Positions 13,800 through 25,493 of a stretch of 64,000 bases of DNA are shown here, in pieces (the first letter of the stretch is position 1; each line of letters starts with the position of its first letter). Origin of the DNA: Zeugodacus cucurbitae (Eukaryota > Arthropoda > Insecta > Diptera > Tephritidae); assembly GCF_028554725.1 (NCBI RefSeq), contig NC_071671.1, positions 15,313,501 to 15,377,500 on the forward strand, written 5' to 3'. The notes under the pieces were generated by a model that made no database searches, had not been told where the DNA came from, and saw nothing but the letters and a program-made list of their open reading frames with translations. Made by a program: the position numbers and the translations under genes.

Positions 13800-14597
13800 A
13801 TGAGTCGCAAACTTTTAGTGATTTTCGTTGTGCAAGCAGTATTCTGTGAAATTGTAAGTGAAAACATGTTTGTGGAATTAAATTAATATCGAATATTTAA
13901 ATGTTTTCATTATTTTACATTACTCTCATTAACAAACAACGCATAAAGCATGCCGCAGCTTTCTTCAAAATGACCAAAATAGAGTGTAATGTTATCGATA
14001 AAACGCTGCTACGTCTGAATGCGTGTCGCCTGAAGGCGGTGAAACGGGACGTTACTGAGGCGACAATTCGCGTACAGCTACTAAGAAAAGTTTACAATTG
14101 CAATGTAACTCAAAATTAGTATTAATTTGACATTATGGTATATATTCATTATAATGTTTTCAGTTGCATGCTGAACTGCTGCGTAAGTACAACTATTATC
14201 AGCCCTTCTTTATCAATAAAACATTTGACGCTTGCGAGTTTCTGAAAACGCGTAAGAGCGCTATATACTTGGACATATTAGTCAAACTGATTGAGAAGTA
14301 CACGAACGCCAATCACACGTGTCCTTATGATGTCGGTTGTAACATAAAGTTTATGTGGTCTTAAGCCTCGCATATTTATTCTATATTTTCTTTCAGGGCG
14401 AGTTCATAGTCGATCGCTTCAGGCCGTTGCATACAAACTTGATGCTACCAATTCCCACCGGTGATTACCTCATTAAATTTGTCTTTTACACCTCAAACGT
14501 TATGGCCTTCCAGTTATTTGTGTGGTTTGGCTTCAAGGAATTGGAAAAATGGGAAAATCGCACTAAAGTCGAATGGTTTCAAAAGTCACTACATTAA
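13800..14597 (+). CDS. DUF1091 (DM8) family secreted protein, four exons, 192 aa
   Basis: Predicted CDS is join(13800-13853, 13949-14104, 14164-14331, 14397-14597). All exons are phase 0 and total 579 nt with a TAA stop. Exon 1 encodes a short hydrophobic signal peptide (MSRKLLVIFVVQAVFC). The mature part shows the DUF1091 pattern: KMTKIECNV, CRLKAVKR, then KPFF-like QPFFINKTFDACEFLK, then NHTCPYD-GEFIVDRF, then LPIPTGDYLIKF. The family is large in flies and mostly uncharacterised; members are small, cysteine-bearing secreted proteins. Donors are GTAAGT, GTAACT and a weak GTCGGT; the last two acceptors are good, while exon 2 uses AAAG|CAT without a strong pyrimidine tract, so its start is the least certain. 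The gene is nested in a pgant intron on the opposite strand, between two paralogous repeat units. No disabling lesion was seen. Confidence 0.82.
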
Positions 14598-14699
14598 TAA
14601 TTTTTTTGTTGCTTTTACCGGAAATATATTATAAAATAATATCTAAATCAGGCAAGCTTGGCGGTAATTTAATATTCTTCAGCGCATTCTTCATTATTG

Positions 14700-17600
14700 T
14701 CAATTGATTGTTGTCTTTCTATTAAAGCTCTATGGTTATAATTCGATTATCGAAACACACTCTCTGACCCAACCACAAAAAATAATAAAAACAAGTAAGG
14801 AAGGGCTAAGTTCGGGTGTAACCGAACATTTTATACTCTCGCAATTTATTTATTTAACTTTCCTTATATTATATTATACACAATTTGACCCACATATTCG
14901 TCATATATATTGTATAAAGTCCATTTAAAGTTGGAAACCATAATATTAGGATAGAAGCACCGAGGTCCTCGTGTTCGATATATGGGGCCTTAAAAACCTA
15001 TGGTCCGATTTCGGCGATTTTTAGAATGGGGCTGCCACACTATTAACATAGTATTTGTGCAAAGTTCTGCACCGATATCTACACTAGTACTTACTTTATA
15101 TATTGTAAAGTAAACGATTCAGGTCGTCTTCAAAGTTCTGGTATATAGGAAGTAGGCATGGTTGTGAAGCGATTTGGCCTATTTTCACAACATATCATTG
15201 GGATGTAAGGAAACTATTACAAACCAGGTTTCATTGAAATCGGTCGACTAGTTCCTGAGATAAGGTTTTTGACCCATAAGTGGGCAACGCCACGCCCATT
15301 TTCCAGTTTGTAAAAAAATCTGAGTGCAGCTTTCATCTGCCATTCCTTATATGAAATTTAGTGTTTCTGACGTTTTTCGTTAATGAGTTAACCTACTTTT
15401 AGTAATTTTCAACCTAACTTTTGTATGGGAGGTGGGCGTGATTATAATCCGATTTCTTTAATTTTTGGACTGTGTTAGGAAGTGGCTAAAAAAACGACTG
15501 CAGAAAGTTTGGTTTATATAGCTCTATTGGTTTGCGAGATATGTACAAAAAAATTAGTAGGGGGCGGGGCCACGCCCACTTCCCCAAAAAATTGCATCCA
15601 AATATGCCTCTTCATAGTGCGATCGTTCATACCAAATTTTATTTCCATAGCTTTATTTATGGCTTAGTTATGGCACTTTATGTGTTTTCGGTTTTCGCCA
15701 TTTTGTGAGCGTGGCAGTGGTCCGATTTTGCTCATTTTCGAAAGCAACCTTCCTATGGTGCCAAGAAATAAGTGTGCCAAGTTTCATCAAGATATCTTAA
15801 TTTTTACTCAAGTTACAGCTTGCACAGGCGGACGGACAGACAGACATTCGGATTTGAACTCCACTCTTCACCCTGATCACTTTGGTATATATAACCCTAT
15901 ATCTAACTCTTTTAGTTTTGGGTGTTACAAACAACCGTTATGTGAACAAAACTATAATACTCTCTTTAGAAACATTTGTTGCGAGAGTCTAATAATAAAT
16001 TCAACAAAACTAAGCAACCACATGGCGGAAGCTTGGCGGATGTTAAAAAACAAAACACGCACACAGCTCACTCAGAGCTAAAGTAAATAAACATAAAATA
16101 GCAAATGCAATTACTCAACAGTGAGAAAGGTTGAGAAAATGTATATGTATGCATTTAACCGCAAAACATTAAAGCCATTGACCAGCTCCACCATCACCAT
16201 GGTCCAGCGGCAAGCAGTCAAGGAAACAATGTATTCACCAAACCGAAATCATAACCGCCAACCCAAGCAACCGCAAACTATGTTATGCTCACAGAAAAAG
16301 CAGCAAAACATACCTACAATACACTAGCGTTAACGGTTAAGCATCCATCTTGGAAGCTCATACACACACAATTTTCAAGTGTATAACCAAATCAACTGCT
16401 CAGGCGACCATACAGTTCTTACACACCAATACAATCGCAGATGTCCTATCCAGCTTATCCTTTTCATTTTTTTTTTTTTTTAATTTCACTCGTCATCGTA
16501 TTTACGCTACTAAGTTTGTTTGGTCATTAATCATTAAAAAGTTAAAATTGAATTTTATTCTCTTCTCTGCTCTTCAGGCTTCCGAACAAAAGTGTAAGTT
16601 TATTATTTCAAGTTATGAGAGTTGAGTGCTTGTTCTATTTGGCAGAGGAAATGTAATGAAAAAAGTTTTGTAAAATATTTGGAATAAAAACTGCCATAAA
16701 CAATTTCTGCGGGCGCAACAAAAACGTATTTGAAATTTCCACAAAACAATTAAGAATGATTCAAGGTTCACTCTTTCTTAAATCAAATTCAGGGAATAGG
16801 TCGTCCTCGATTTGCTTTGCATAATTGCATTTAGCTCTCTTTTCCTATTTTTATTTTATTATACCAGTTTTTATACCATTTCATGTTCCATTCACCAAAC
16901 TCAAAATTTTTACGAATCTAAGACATCCAATAAATAGATGAGTTTAAAACAGTGACTTGTGACTTGATACAAATTTGTGAATTAGTCGAACTAGAGAATA
17001 GTAAACCAAAATATAAAAATGTGGTAAAATCAATATTAAATTCTAATTTTTTTAAATAAAATAAAATTAGGCAGAAATTCTAAGACTATTTTTATATACG
17101 TGGCAAGAATGGACGAAAGCAGGGCCCAGAGTGGGATTACTTTACGATTAAACGGTTGTGAGTTTGAATGGTGAACAAATTACAGTTCCTATAGGTGCGA
17201 TACAACCCAACATCGTAGAACATTGGTATCTTGAGAACTTTTAATGTTTTAGAGTAACATTTGCACCCTCAAATTAGTGCGATGTAACAATGAGCCAATA
17301 TTTTTTATAAAAGTACGCAAGAAAAATAATTGTCTTTAAACAAGTTCGAAATTTTTTGTGTATTTTTGGTTACTAGAAACTGATGAATTATAAACCACCT
17401 TTACTCCACTGTGCAACCTAAGCATTCATATTGACCATTAAATGTTTTGCTATTTTTTAACCTAATTTAATCTTTACAAATTAAAAGCTTTAACAAAACA
17501 CCAACAGTGTAATTCACAGCAACATACATGGTTAACCGCAATGATATGATGATATTATCGATTGGCTTTCGATAAAAAATTCTGCCGAATGCCTACCGCG

Positions 17601-17870
17601 GCTTCAAGTGCAGCTGCGTCAAACGGACTATGAGTGTTAGCAGATTTGCGGTTAGAAATACAAGGCTTTTCAGAATTATTTTGTAATTAAATTATAGTTT
17701 GAACTACTTTACAGTATGAAAAAAGCACGGTACTTTAATTAAATTTTAAATTTTGTTTATTTCTATGGCTTTTATTAATTTGTGTTCATATTTTTGATAA
17801 ACAACTTCTGAAAAGGTGGTTTGTTTTAATTTCATTGACATTATAATTGCTTGACTCATATTTTTGTTTT
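14700..17870 (+). repeat. Intronic repeat unit 2, paralogous to 9520-13316
   Basis: This is the second copy of the unit, starting about 100 bases after the DUF1091 stop codon. It is collinear with unit 1 once the 1.2-kb repeat insertion at 14792-15990 is removed. The match ends shortly before the pgant exon at 17987. Shared landmarks include AAATGCAATTACTCAACAGT (16105), AACATTAAAGCCATTGACCA (16166) and GATGAATTATA (17383). Confidence 0.8.
14792..15990 (+). repeat. 'TACTCTCGCAA' interspersed repeat, copy R1
   Basis: This ~1.2-kb element opens with ACAAGTAAGGAAGGGCTAAG, followed by a hairpin GTTCGGGTGTAACCGAAC and the motif TATACTCTCGCAA. It closes with TTGCGAGAGT, so inverted motifs lie near the two ends. 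The body contains repeated CCACGCCCA boxes in both orientations (about 15289, 15433, 15569) and a GGAC/AGAC tetranucleotide run near 15830. Unit 1 at about 9735-9750 is a paralogous uninterrupted site, so the insertion is clear. I cannot assign a class; the GTCY-type microsatellite resembles the dipteran mini-me/DINE (Helentron-derived) layout. Confidence 0.8.
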
Positions 17871-17986
17871 GCTAACTGTGATTTTCTTAAAAAAAAAAAC
17901 CATCGAAGCTTAATTTCCAGCTCGCCCACAAATATACATCATTTCCTACAAACGTACAACCGGATACTAATTTCTCAAGCACTCAC

Positions 17987-18147
17987 CTTCTGTGCACTCG
18001 CAGTGCGAATTCAAATACGTTATCACCGGCGCTTTCGCATGGCGTGCGCCCAACAGACATGCTCGTATCAGGCCCTCATGACTGGGAGCACGCAATATCT
18101 TTACCTTCGGGTAGGCGCTGAAGTAATCTTCCAGCCGTTGTTAGTGG
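17987..18147 (-). pseudogene. pgant exon 4 (nucleotide-sugar/metal-binding block, DSH lost)
   Basis: Bounded by a TTCTTCAG acceptor and the donor GAAG|GTGAGT, it encodes LEDYFSAYPKVKILRA, then EGLIRACLLGARHAKAPV, then YLNSHCECTEG. In active GALNTs the last block is (F/Y)LDSHCEC, in which the Asp and His bind the catalytic Mn2+; here the Asp codon is AAT (Asn). The first bases read in the conserved frame give a TAA before LEDYF, and the exon length (161 nt) does not match the phase left by exon 3. Both suggest a small deletion at the exon start. The donor phase joins exon 5 correctly. Confidence 0.82.
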
Positions 18148-18384
18148 CTGAAGAAAAATTAAATGAAGAAAAAATTCGCAAAAAATAAAACCGCATAAAA
18201 ACGCTAAAAAGCATGCATAATTAAATTGCAAATTGCTTCGAGAGCCTGTTTGGCCCGCTTGGCGTCGTGCGCTTACATAAAATGCCGCATTGAAATGCAA
18301 AGCATGTACGCATGCGCCGCGCAATATATTACCAATAGTTTAAAATAAAATGATAAAGTGCATATTGTTGTTGTTGCAACTTAC

Positions 18385-18553
18385 GCATATCGGAAAAGTC
18401 GTCGACGAGTATAATTTCGTTGATCAAATGCGGCGGTGGCTATCCAACACGGAGTGCACTCTACGCAACAGCGCCGACCACACCTCGTTGTGGAAGCAGA
18501 TGATGACATCGGTGGCGGGCAGATTGTCCACATAACGACCTGGCTCCTTACAC
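18385..18553 (-). pseudogene. pgant exon 3 (ICFHNE...VDDFSD block, frameshifted)
   Basis: The acceptor TGTACAG and donor ATGC|GTAAGT are good. The translation reads [36 protein letters not shown], then loses one base near 18432 and continues in the next frame as [17 protein letters not shown]. The expected family text is contiguous and of the same length, so the change is a single-base deletion. The exon 2 to exon 3 join restores Trp-Cys (PRDAW-CKEPG), supporting the gene model. A 1.2-kb repeat (R2) starts only 23 bases beyond the acceptor. Confidence 0.82.
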
Positions 18554-18576
18554 CTGTACAAATGGAAAACAATTTT

Positions 18577-19782
18577 TATACTCTCGCAACAAAGTTGTTA
18601 CGAGAGTATTATAGTTTTGTTCACATAACGGTTGGTTGTAAGTCCTAAAACTAAACGAGTTAGATATAGGGTTATATATATCAAAATGATCAGGATGACG
18701 AGTGGAGTTGAAATCCGGATGTCTGTCCGTCTGTCCGTCCGTGCGTGCAAGCTGTAACTTGAGTAAAAATTGAGATATCTTAATGAAACTTGGAACACAT
18801 GTTCCTTGGGACCGTGAGAGGGTTGCTTTCGAAAATGGGCAAAATCGGTCCACTGCCACGCCCACAAAATGGCAAAAACCAAAAACACATAAAGTATCAT
18901 AACTAAGCCATAAATAAAGTTATAATAGTAAAATTTGGAATAAAGGATCGCACCAGGAAGGGGCATATTTGAATGTAATTTTTTTGTGGAAGTGGGCGTG
19001 GTCCCGCCCCCAAATTGGTTATTTATATATATCTCGCAAACCAATGAAGCTATATAAACAAAACTTTCTGCAGTCGCTTCTTTTAGCCACTTCCTTATAC
19101 AGTCCAAAAATGAAAGAAATCGGATAATAACCACGCCCACCTCCCATACGAAAGTTAGGTTGCAAATTACTAAAAGTGCGTTAACTCACTAACGAGAAAC
19201 GTCAGAAACACCAAATTTCACATAAGAAATGGCAGATGAAACCTGCACTCAGATTTTTTTACAAAATGGAAAACGGTCGTGGCGTCGCCCACTTATGGGT
19301 CAAAAACCATATCTCAGGAACTACTCGACCGATTTCAATGAAACTTGGTTTTTAATAGTTTCCTTACCTCCCAATGATATGTTGTGAAAATAGGCTAAAT
19401 CGCTTCACAACCACGCCTACTTCCTATATACCAGAACTTAGAAGATGATCTGAATCGTTTACTTTACAATATATAAAGTAAGCACTAGTGAAGATATCGG
19501 TGCAAAACTTTGCACAAATACTATGTTAATAGTGTGGCAGCCCCATTCTAAAAATCTCCGAAATCGGACCATAGGTTTTCAAGGCCCCATATATCGAACA
19601 TGAGGACCTCGGTGCTTCTAACCTAATATCAGGGTTTCCAACTTTCAATGGACTTTATACAATATATATGACGAATATGTAGGTCAAATTGTGTATTATA
19701 TAATATTAATTAAGTTAAATAAATAAATTGCGAGAGTATAAAATGTTCGGTTACACCCGAACTTAGCCCTTCCTTACTTGTT
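18577..19782 (-). repeat. 'TACTCTCGCAA' interspersed repeat, copy R2
   Basis: This is a full-length reverse-orientation copy. The left edge carries a near-palindrome of TACTCTCGCAAC and GTTACGAGAGTA; the right edge is the reverse complement of the ACAAGTAAGGAAGGGCTAAG start. It sits in the pgant intron between exons 2 and 3, hard against the exon 3 acceptor. A 180-codon minus-strand frame (18598-19140) runs through it and is partly shared with other copies, but I do not treat it as a gene. Confidence 0.8.
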
Positions 19783-19846
19783 AAAAATAATTTTAAATTA
19801 ATTAATTTAAATAAAGTGCAATGTTTTTGCGGTTTTTGTTACTTAC

Positions 19847-20042
19847 CATGCATCTCTTGGATCCGGCAATGAGCGATGCACCGATATCATATCGAATGCA
19901 TATTGATTAAATGCATTATTCGTCCAACCATCTTCGACGGCCTTCTTCATTTCAGCAGTCATGGTAGTGGGTAGAACAAAAGGTTTACCCATTTCACCTG
20001 GCGCATCCTTGAGTGGAGATGGCGGTACGAGGACGCCTTTGT
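19847..20042 (-). pseudogene. pgant exon 2 (GEMGKP block)
   Basis: The 196-nt exon has a TTTTAG acceptor and a CATG|GTAAGT donor and an open frame. It encodes KGVLVPPSPLKDAPGEMGKP, then EMKKAVEDGWTNNAFNQYAF, then SVHRSLPDPRDAW. These are the conserved residues at the start of the GALNT luminal domain. The last two bases (TG) join the first base of exon 3 (G) to give Trp. This exon alone shows no lesion. Confidence 0.85.
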
Positions 20043-23000
20043 CTAAAAATAAAAGAAGAAGAATATTAATTAGTATTAAGAAGCAAATTTTGATTTTTAT
20101 TATTTATTGATATGATTAATACACAAATACAATAAAATACAAAAAAAATTCTTTTGTTATGCATATCTCTAACATATAAGCAGTTAATATTTAATCCTTT
20201 TAAGAAACTCTTATGCTTAAAAGTCATCTAAAATATGCTTAAATGAATTATTGCCGAAGAAGCTTCGAGATGACGTATTGGAGGTGACACTGCCAAATAC
20301 ATGCAGGGACCCATGTGCAAAAATTTGTGATTCCTAACAACCGTACACAAATCGCAAGAGTGAGCAAATCGAACTTGACAGAATTTATCCCGCTAACTCG
20401 CAAGCAAACAAAAATTGTGTATGAGCTCAGCAAAAACGAAAGCAAAACCATGGAGGTTCAAAGCTAGAGGAGGATTCAGGAACATTTGTTGCATGCAATG
20501 CATTTTGTAGTACAAAGCCGGAGAAAAGAAACAAATGCAAATACCCAGAAATAGATTTTCTAAGTTCCCAATAAATATGTATGCATCTGGGTATGTGGCG
20601 GTGCCTCTGTGCAAGGATGCAAATATTGCCAATGGCAAGCGTCGAACGGTCGAACAAATATCAATAGAATTTCAATCCATTTAAAAGAACAACAGCGAAA
20701 AACAAATGAAAACACGAATGTGAACACGCAGCTCTTCATACATAGATGATATATGTACATACGTATGTGAAACAGCCAAGCGAGAATTCAGCATGTCTGC
20801 CATTGAAAGCGTGACGTGGCAGGATATTTGAAAGGTCATTTCAATGTTTTCGTTAAGCATTCAGATGCAATAGAGTCGTGAGAAGAGAAAGTAAAAGTTG
20901 CGAAGTGTGTATCAAAAAGGAGTTTGAATAATAAAAGGTTTGAAAAGTGGAAAGGTGCAATGTATAAAGTAAGGTTAGGTACTATTTTTGCAGAAATAAA
21001 GCCTTTGAATGGAATATAATTGCATAGTGTACAGATATGACAATTTTGATATTCAGATGGAGATATAATTATTAAAATCAATTAACTCAACTAGAGCACT
21101 ACCTAGCGGATTTTTTTTAGAAATAAGTTCCATCCATAATACTGTCGAAATATGTGCAGTTTTTTTCCAAATAGTTAAGATCTTGTAAGATATTTTTTTT
21201 AATTTATACTCTCATCAATATAAATGACTTAGACTGTTAAGTTTAAAATCGTAAAGCATTTAGAAGGCTTTAGTACGTTTTGAATAATAATGTATCGAAT
21301 AAATATCACACCTAATCTCCCACTGCAAACAGCAACTCTCTGATACTGGAAAATAGTAAAACATGAAACGAAAATTTAAAAATTGCCAAACTGTTGATAC
21401 TTCTTATCCAATTTGTTTGTAAGAACATCGAAACAATTCGTTGATTGCCATCTTACATACTCAAACCGACATATATATAGAAGAAAAGTAACATAGAAAG
21501 CTGTTAGAGAATTTTTGAATACGTGGACTGGTCACGTAAGCTTACGTGATGAATACTTATTTGCTCTAAATTTTTCCATTTTGTAATAAGACTTTCATGG
21601 ATGTTCAGCTATTTGTCAATGTCAAGTAAGCCCAGGGTATTATTTTTGCCTGGATGCGGTAAAAGGAGCGCAAACAGATAACCATAAACGAATGTATCGG
21701 CTTTGATGTAACAAAACAAATACCCTGACTGTTGCATTTGTGTCATTTTTTTATCTTTCACTTTCGGATGAATATTTTCACATATTATGGCTTTTTCAGT
21801 CGATTGTTTTCGGTTGATATTTTTGCAACTTGTTTTGACCAATTTTCGTAATTGTTTGTAGATTTGCTTTATATACTTCGATTCATCACATTTTTTACCC
21901 ATTATTTATTCATTACTGTCTCGTAATTTTTATTTCTGTTTGGAATGCGATTTTTCAAAATCACTGTATTATTCATGCATATCTGACTGTTCAGTTGTCC
22001 TGTTGGGTACAGATAACTTGTGGCTGGTCTTTTGGGGGACTATAATACATAGTTGCATATTTATAACATAATGCTAGTCATCACTATGCTAGAATAGGAG
22101 CTCAGGCGTCCAGTATAGTGATTTTTCCCCCAGAATTTGATAATATGCAAATGTGATTTGTTATTTACGATATTTGTTGCATGCAAAATGGTAATATGGT
22201 TCAAGGTGTATATAAGAATGATACATCTGTATAAAAATGGTGCTTAAATACTGGAAATGTTATTATAATATCACAGTGCTTGTTAGAAATGAGAATTAAG
22301 GTATATTTGTCCTACAAATTTAAAACTGTTTTTACTTGGATAAAGCAAAATATGAATATAATTTAAATATATATTGCCTACCATAAGGCGTAAAAGAGTA
22401 TTTCCTTAAAATAACAAGCCAACATTATTTTCAGATATTTTATGCGTGCAGTTAATTTTCTATATATATTTTTATACGCTTAAAATAATAAGAAGATAAT
22501 AACAGGCTCGTAGATGTGCATATACATAATACATAGCTGGCGGAACAAAGCACATAAACATAATATATATTTAATTTTACATGTACATATGTAATGCTCA
22601 TACGTACATATACAATGTGTACACAAATTGATTTTCATTAGATGTTAGCAGCATTTTGACTGCCTTGATAATATGCACCAGTCAGAATGGCTTGTAGAAA
22701 GCAGGCCAACGCATTTAAACAACAACAAAAAATATTGCAATAAATCACAATTCACCAGCATAAAATCCGAACATCGAGACAAACCATAATAATGCATAGA
22801 ACGTTGTAAATTGAGTGGTGTAGAAAAGTTGAATACAGCAAAAATTTGAATGGTAATCAAATATGAAAAGTATGAAGTGTGAATTTATGATGTCCTCGTA
22901 CACAAACAATTTTATTTATTAATTTTATATATTTATATACACAACCCCATTATATAATTTATGAGCTTATAAATGTAGCGTCTCTCACTCTCTGTCTCTC

Positions 23001-24187
23001 ATTGAAATGGTTATTTATTGAATCGTGCTTTATTTCACTTTCGTTGCAAATTCTCGGGTTAGGATAATTGGTAGAATGGAGCGAAAAATGCTGAATCCTG
23101 TTTCGAGTTCATTTGCGTTATTTATGCTTTTGTTTCACACATTTCTAAAGAATATTGTCTGCTGTTATTATTGCCATATAACAGTTTTGTGCGCACATGA
23201 AAGCCTTGTTTGTAATGTAACACACTCGTTTAACGAATGAAGTTTGTTGTTGGAGTTGCCATTGAATGAAGGCATTACGCATTGACCTATTAATTGTAGG
23301 TATGAATATCATAGCGGTGTACCAGTTAGTGATTGTTGAACTGTCAGCAGCATTCGAAGTGCTTGGAGCATAAAAATTTCAAATAAAATTTCGGATAATT
23401 AATTTATGCGAAATCGACAAAAAATTGCAAAAAGAATTTTCGGGTAAAAGCTAGTATTTGTTAGAAATGTTCTAAAAAAGTAAGAATATCTTTTTAATAG
23501 GTAAAACGTTATTTATGGAATATTATGAACTGAATCACTATTTTAAGGCCGAAAATTTATCATAAATAAACATTCAAGAAGACCCTGTCTATCGAAAGAT
23601 GAAAAGTCAAAGAGAAATCGCTTTCTTCTAAACTAGTTTGAAAAATAACTTCCGTTCAAATATTAAGTGCCCTTTATGTCCCAAAGAAATATCGCATCCT
23701 CATAACCAGTACTCACGTCAAGCCACGTCATCTTGTACTAGAACACCTCCGATCCGTTGCCAGTATATTAATGTTATGTCAAGGGACTGTAGAGTTGCCT
23801 TATTGTTTATAATAAACATTTAAATGATTGATATTCGTCTTGATTATGTGAATTCAGTATATTATCACCTGAGAACTTTCTACAAAATAATTTAATAAAA
23901 TGGTATATTTATGTACTGACTGCTTATTCTATTCCATATCAGTTGCGTTCTTGATCCTCCACCAGTTTTAGCGAATTGTGGCTTCTGTTGGCCCTAGGCG
24001 CCAGCAAGCGATGCAATCAGCATTCGCAATGTGGAATCAGTTATCAAACAATTATATGCCACGTTGGGTTTGCAATATTTCAGATTTTCTGCCATTTTTC
24101 TTTAGATAATTCGTGAGTGGTAACTTTTGAATCGACCAGCAATGTAACTGTTTCATTATTTTAAGTGTAACCCATAGAGCTTTTATA
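20043..24187. other. pgant intron 1 (proximal part), no feature seen
   Basis: Sequence between pgant exon 2 and the mariner element. It is AT-rich with short frames on both strands and TA/CA-rich simple stretches (for example 22480-22620). No conserved protein motif, terminal repeat or RNA gene was recognised. Confidence 0.4.
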
Positions 24188-25493
24188 AAGGGTGATTTTT
24201 TAAGAGCTTGATAACTTTTTTAAAAAAAAAAACGCATAAAATTTGCAAAATCTCATCGGTTCTTTATTTGAAACGTTAGATTGGTTCATGACATTTACTT
24301 TTTGAAGATAATTTCATTTAAATGTTGACCGCGGCTGCGTCTTAGGTGGTCCATTCGGAAAGTCCAATTTTGGGCAACTTTTTCGAGCATTTCGGCCGGA
24401 ATAGCCCGAATTTCTTCGGAAATGTTGTCTTCCAAAGCTGGAATAGTTGCTGGCTTATTTCTGTAGACTTTAGACTTGACGTAGCCCCACAAAAAATAGT
24501 CTAAAGGCGTTAAATCGCATGATCTTGGTGGCCAACTTACGGGTCCATTTCTTGAGATGAATTGTTCTCCGAAGTTTTCCCTCAAAATGGCCATAGAATC
24601 GCGAGCTGTGTGGCATGTAGCGCCATCTTGTTGAAACCACATGTCAACCAAGTTCAGTTCTTCCATTTTTGGCAACAAAAAGTTTGTTAGCATCGAACGA
24701 TAGCGATCGCCATTCACCGTAACGTTGCGTCCAACAGCATCTTTGAAAAAATACGGTCCAATGATTCCACCAGCGTACAAACCACACCAAACAGTGCATT
24801 TTTCGGGATGCATGGGCAGTTCTTGAACGGCTTCTGGTTGCTCTTCACCCCAAATGCGGCAATTTTGCTTATTTACGTAGCCATTCAACCAGAAATGAGC
24901 CTCATCGCTGAACAAAATTTGTCGATAAAAAAGCGGATTTTCTGCCAACTTTTCTAGGGCCCATTCACTGAAAATTCGACGTTGTGGCAGATCGTTCGGC
25001 TTCAGTTCTTGCACGAGCTGTATTTTATACGGTTTTACACCAAGATCTTTGCGTAAAATCTTCCATGTGGTCGAATAACACAAACCCAATTGCTGCGAAC
25101 GGCGACGAATCGACATTTCACGGTCTTCAGCCACACTCTCAGAAACAGACGCAATATTCTCTTCTGTACGCACTGTACGCATTCGTGTGGTTGGTTTAAT
25201 GTCCAATAAAGTAAACTGAGTGCGAAACTTGGTCACAATCGCATTAATTGTTTGCTCACTTGGTCGATTATGTAGACCATAAATCGGACGTAAAGCGCGA
25301 AACACATTTCGAACCGAACACTGATTTTGGTAATAAAATTCAATGATTTGCAAGCGTTGCTCGTTAGTAAGTCTATTCATGATGAAATGTCAAAGCATAC
25401 TGAGCATCTTTCTCTTTGACACCATGTCTGAAATCCCACGTGATCTGTCAAATACTAATGCATGAAAATCCTAACCTCAAAAAAATCACCCGT
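24188..25493 (-). mobile_element. Mariner-family DNA transposon, DD41D (rosa-type), full length
   Basis: The element is 1306 bp. Terminal inverted repeats are AAGGGTGATTTTTTAAGAG on the left and ACGGGTGATTTTTTTGAG on the right (reverse complement). TA dinucleotides flank both sides (24186-24187 and 25494-25495), the standard Tc1/mariner target duplication. It carries a complete transposase frame on the minus strand and lies in pgant intron 1. Confidence 0.92.
24295..25380 (-). CDS. DD41D mariner transposase, 361 aa, intact
   Basis: The transposase cuts and pastes its own element at TA sites in the nucleus. Residues 1-60 have the helix-turn-helix layout of mariner DNA-binding domains (NEQRLQIIEFYY start), and a second basic helix region follows at about 75-125. 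The catalytic triad is D159 (FSDEAHFW), D252 (FQQDGATCHTA) and D294 (TPLDYFLWG). There are 41 residues between the second and third Asp, which defines the DD41D group first described from Ceratitis rosa. No stop or frameshift is present, and start and stop lie ~110 bp inside each terminal repeat. A deleted sibling at 38413-39311 encodes the same 217 C-terminal residues, so this family was active recently. Confidence 0.93.
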   Translation of the reverse strand: MNRLTNEQRLQIIEFYYQNQCSVRNVFRALRPIYGLHNRPSEQTINAIVTKFRTQFTLLDIKPTTRMRTVRTEENIASVSESVAEDREMSIRRRSQQLGLCYSTTWKILRKDLGVKPYKIQLVQELKPNDLPQRRIFSEWALEKLAENPLFYRQILFSDEAHFWLNGYVNKQNCRIWGEEQPEAVQELPMHPEKCTVWCGLYAGGIIGPYFFKDAVGRNVTVNGDRYRSMLTNFLLPKMEELNLVDMWFQQDGATCHTARDSMAILRENFGEQFISRNGPVSWPPRSCDLTPLDYFLWGYVKSKVYRNKPATIPALEDNISEEIRAIPAEMLEKVAQNWTFRMDHLRRSRGQHLNEIIFKK

